Source: Polyodon spathula
Lineage: Eukaryota; Chordata; Actinopteri; Acipenseriformes; Polyodontidae
Length of the DNA: 64,000 nucleotides
Assembly (NCBI RefSeq): GCF_017654505.1
Contig: NC_054565.1
Span: 3,762,890 to 3,826,889, forward strand
Direction of reading: 5' to 3'
Part shown: positions 62,601 to 64,000 of the stretch, piece after piece
Layout: each line of letters opens with the position of its first letter
How positions within the stretch are numbered: the first letter of the stretch is position 1
Position numbers and translations under genes: made by a program
Notes under the pieces: model-generated
Databases searched by the model: none
The model's input: the letters and a program-made list of their open reading frames with translations, nothing else
What the model was told of the DNA's origin: nothing

Positions 62601-63973
62601 TCCCGAGTGGCATTGACTTTTCAGCCTGGGGCAACAGCAGCTCTCAGGGACAGTCAACTCAGAGCCCGGGCTACAGCAGCAGCTATGCCTATGCCCCCAG
62701 CTCCCTAGGTGGTGCAATGATTGACGGACAGTCTCCCTTTGCTGCCAGTGAGACTCTCAATAAGGCCCCTGGAATGAACAGCTTGGACCAGGGCATGGCT
62801 GGGCTAAAGATCGGTGCTGGGGACGTGGCCCCCAAAGTAGTGGGATCCGGACTTCCGGGGGGGCCTCCTAATCCTGTTTCGGCCCCACCTAGCATGCCTC
62901 CAGTGTCCATCGCCCCACCTAAACCGGCTTCGTGGGCAGACATCGCCAGCAAGCCAGCCAAACCACAGCCGAAACTGAAAACCAAGGGAGGTGCTGGAGG
63001 AGGTAACCTCCCGCCTCCTCCTATTAAACACAACATGGACATTGGCACCTGGGACAACAAAGGGACCATGCCTAAGGCGGCTGCCCCCCAGCAGGCTCCC
63101 ATCCCCAGTAATGGGCAACCTCCCAACCAGGCTTCGCCTCAACCTAGCACAAATGCTGGTGGAGGGCAACAGCAGCCCCTCAGCAATGGACAGTTGGCTC
63201 CCTCTTCTGGGCCGCACCAACAGCTACCTTTAGGCCACCAAGGGGTTGGGCAACAGCAAATGCCCCAGGGCCCACCTTCTACCCAGCCAGCACCACCCAC
63301 CCGCTGGGTGGCACCCCGTAACCGTGCCAACGGCTTTGGGGATGCTGGGGCCGGGGCTGGGCAGTCACCACCCACCTCTGGGGCCGGCGGCATGGCTGTC
63401 CCTTCGGAGCCACACCCGGTGCTTGAAAAACTGCGCTCTGTGAATAACTACAACCCCAAGGACTTCGACTGGAACCCCAAGAGCGGGCGTGTGTTTATCA
63501 TCAAGAGCTACTCTGAGGACGACATCCACCGTTCCATCAAGTACAACATATGGTGTAGCACGGAGCATGGAAACAAGCGTCTGGACGCTGCTTACCGGTC
63601 TCTTGCCAGCAAGGGTCCCCTCTACCTGCTGTTCAGCGTGAACGGCAGCGGGCACTTCTGCGGTGTCGCCGAGATGCGTTCCCCCGTGGACTACAACACC
63701 TGTGCTGGCGTCTGGTCACAAGACAAGTGGAAGGGCCGATTTGATGTGCGCTGGATCTTCGTCAAGGACGTTCCGAACAGCCAGCTCAGGCATATCCGCT
63801 TGGAGAACAACGAGAACAAGCCAGTGACCAACTCTCGGGACACTCAGGAAGTGCCCCTGGACAAAGCCCGGCAGGTGCTCAAGATCATTGCTGGCTACAA
63901 GCATACCACCTCCATCTTCGACGACTTCTCGCACTATGAGAAGCGGCAGGAGGAGGAGGACAATGTTAAAAAG
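59631..63973 (+). CDS. ythdf2: YTH-domain m6A reader YTHDF2 (all but last codons)
   Basis: YTHDF2 is a cytoplasmic reader that binds N6-methyladenosine in mRNA through its YTH domain and recruits decay machinery (CCR4-NOT). Exons are 59631-59657, 59875-59899, 61442-61521 and 62357-63973, all GT-AG with matching phases. The product starts [37 protein letters not shown], as in human YTHDF2. The long exon holds a low-complexity Gly/Pro/Gln region with [40 protein letters not shown] and [20 protein letters not shown]. The YTH domain follows from about [20 protein letters not shown]. The three aromatic-cage Trp are all present, in [10 protein letters not shown] and in [11 protein letters not shown]. 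It ends NVKK before donor GTACTT; the human last exon adds ERQGRGK, which would lie past the window. Confidence 0.96.
59875..59899 (+). CDS. ythdf2: ythdf2 25 nt microexon
   Basis: Acceptor CAATCCAG, then AGA CCG AAA GGC CAA GGG AAT AAA G, then GTGAGT. It encodes RPKGQGNK, the same eight residues as human YTHDF2. A 100 nt T-rich stretch precedes it. Confidence 0.95.
59900..61441 (+). other. ythdf2: ythdf2 intron 2
   Basis: 1.54 kb, AT-rich, with an A20 run at about 60331-60350. No other feature recognised. Confidence 0.6.
61442..61521 (+). CDS. ythdf2: ythdf2 exon 3
   Basis: 80 nt with acceptor TTTTATAG and donor GTAAGA. It encodes [20 protein letters not shown] then NSQARQ. Confidence 0.95.
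61522..62356 (+). other. ythdf2: ythdf2 intron 3
   Basis: 0.83 kb. No repeat or gene recognised. Confidence 0.6.
62357..63973 (+). CDS. ythdf2: ythdf2 long exon with low-complexity region and YTH domain
   Basis: 1617 nt (539 codons) with acceptor CTCCACAG. Starts [11 protein letters not shown] and ends EEEDNVKK before GTACTT. The region before the YTH domain is rich in P, Q, G and S; in this family it drives condensate formation. The YTH domain is complete. If the donor is not used, the frame stays open with VLASLENAA to the window end. Confidence 0.96.
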
Positions 63974-64000
63974 GTACTTGCTTCACTGGAGAATGCTGCT

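Noticed and set aside
62689..63220. Minus-strand frames of 138-145 codons over the ythdf2 long exon
   Set aside because: These are mirror frames of a GC-rich coding exon. The plus strand has an obvious, conserved product.

Overview
The window is vertebrate nuclear DNA. Genes are split into short GT-AG exons, introns and intergenic spaces are long and AT-rich, and there are many microsatellites, minisatellites, SINE and LINE tails and one clean hAT insertion. The repeat families (tRNA-derived SINEs with a 'GGTTCAAATCC' B box, a GGCCATTCAGCC-type retroelement tail, degenerate 'AGCATGGTAAA' arrays) together with the gene set point to a ray-finned fish. I lean towards a non-teleost lineage such as sturgeon, paddlefish or gar. 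That lean rests on memory of repeat texture and is not proven.

Four protein-coding genes can be supported. (1) On the minus strand at 10840-16772 is the 3' half of a quaking-family RNA-binding protein, best matching qki2: four coding exons, including the short exon that makes the nuclear QKI-5 tail, followed by a long putative 3' UTR. (2) On the minus strand at 48029-50087 are the last four exons of a cathepsin L-like cysteine protease; the rest is lost in a gap. (3) On the plus strand at 50588-54013 is a vestigial-like gene (vgll2-like) with the TEAD-binding Tondu motif at the edge of the same gap, a body exon, a short last exon and a poly(A) signal. (4) On the plus strand at 59631-63973 is ythdf2, an m6A reader, nearly complete with its whole YTH domain; the last few codons lie beyond the window.

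Layout: 1-~8.0 kb is intergenic and holds a near-identical 440 bp direct repeat pair. ~8.0-16.8 kb is qki2. 17672-18171 is a gap of exactly 500 N. 18.2-47.9 kb is a gene-poor stretch with repeats: a 1.8 kb GAT/AAT array with higher-order structure, a 40-base G run, a GATA tract, a 57/58 bp minisatellite, SINEs and a hAT element with a perfect 8 bp target duplication. 48.0-54.4 kb holds the head-to-head cathepsin and vgll2-like genes, split by the second 500 N gap. 54.4-59.3 kb is intergenic, with 29 bp and 34 bp minisatellites. 59.35-64 kb holds a GC-rich promoter and ythdf2.

The genes are not an operon and share no pathway. qki2 and ythdf2 both act on RNA (splicing and stability; m6A-dependent decay), and the vgll2-like protein is a transcription cofactor. 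Human QKI and VGLL2 both lie on 6q while YTHDF2 is on 1p, so a qki2 / vgll2-like / ythdf2 block looks like a whole-genome-duplication paralogon that mammals reduced. Both N blocks are probably fixed-size scaffold joins, so order across them needs checking. I found no clearly new molecular system. The most useful leads are qki2 alternative splicing, a long nearly perfect RNA hairpin at 23512-23650, and the gap problems.
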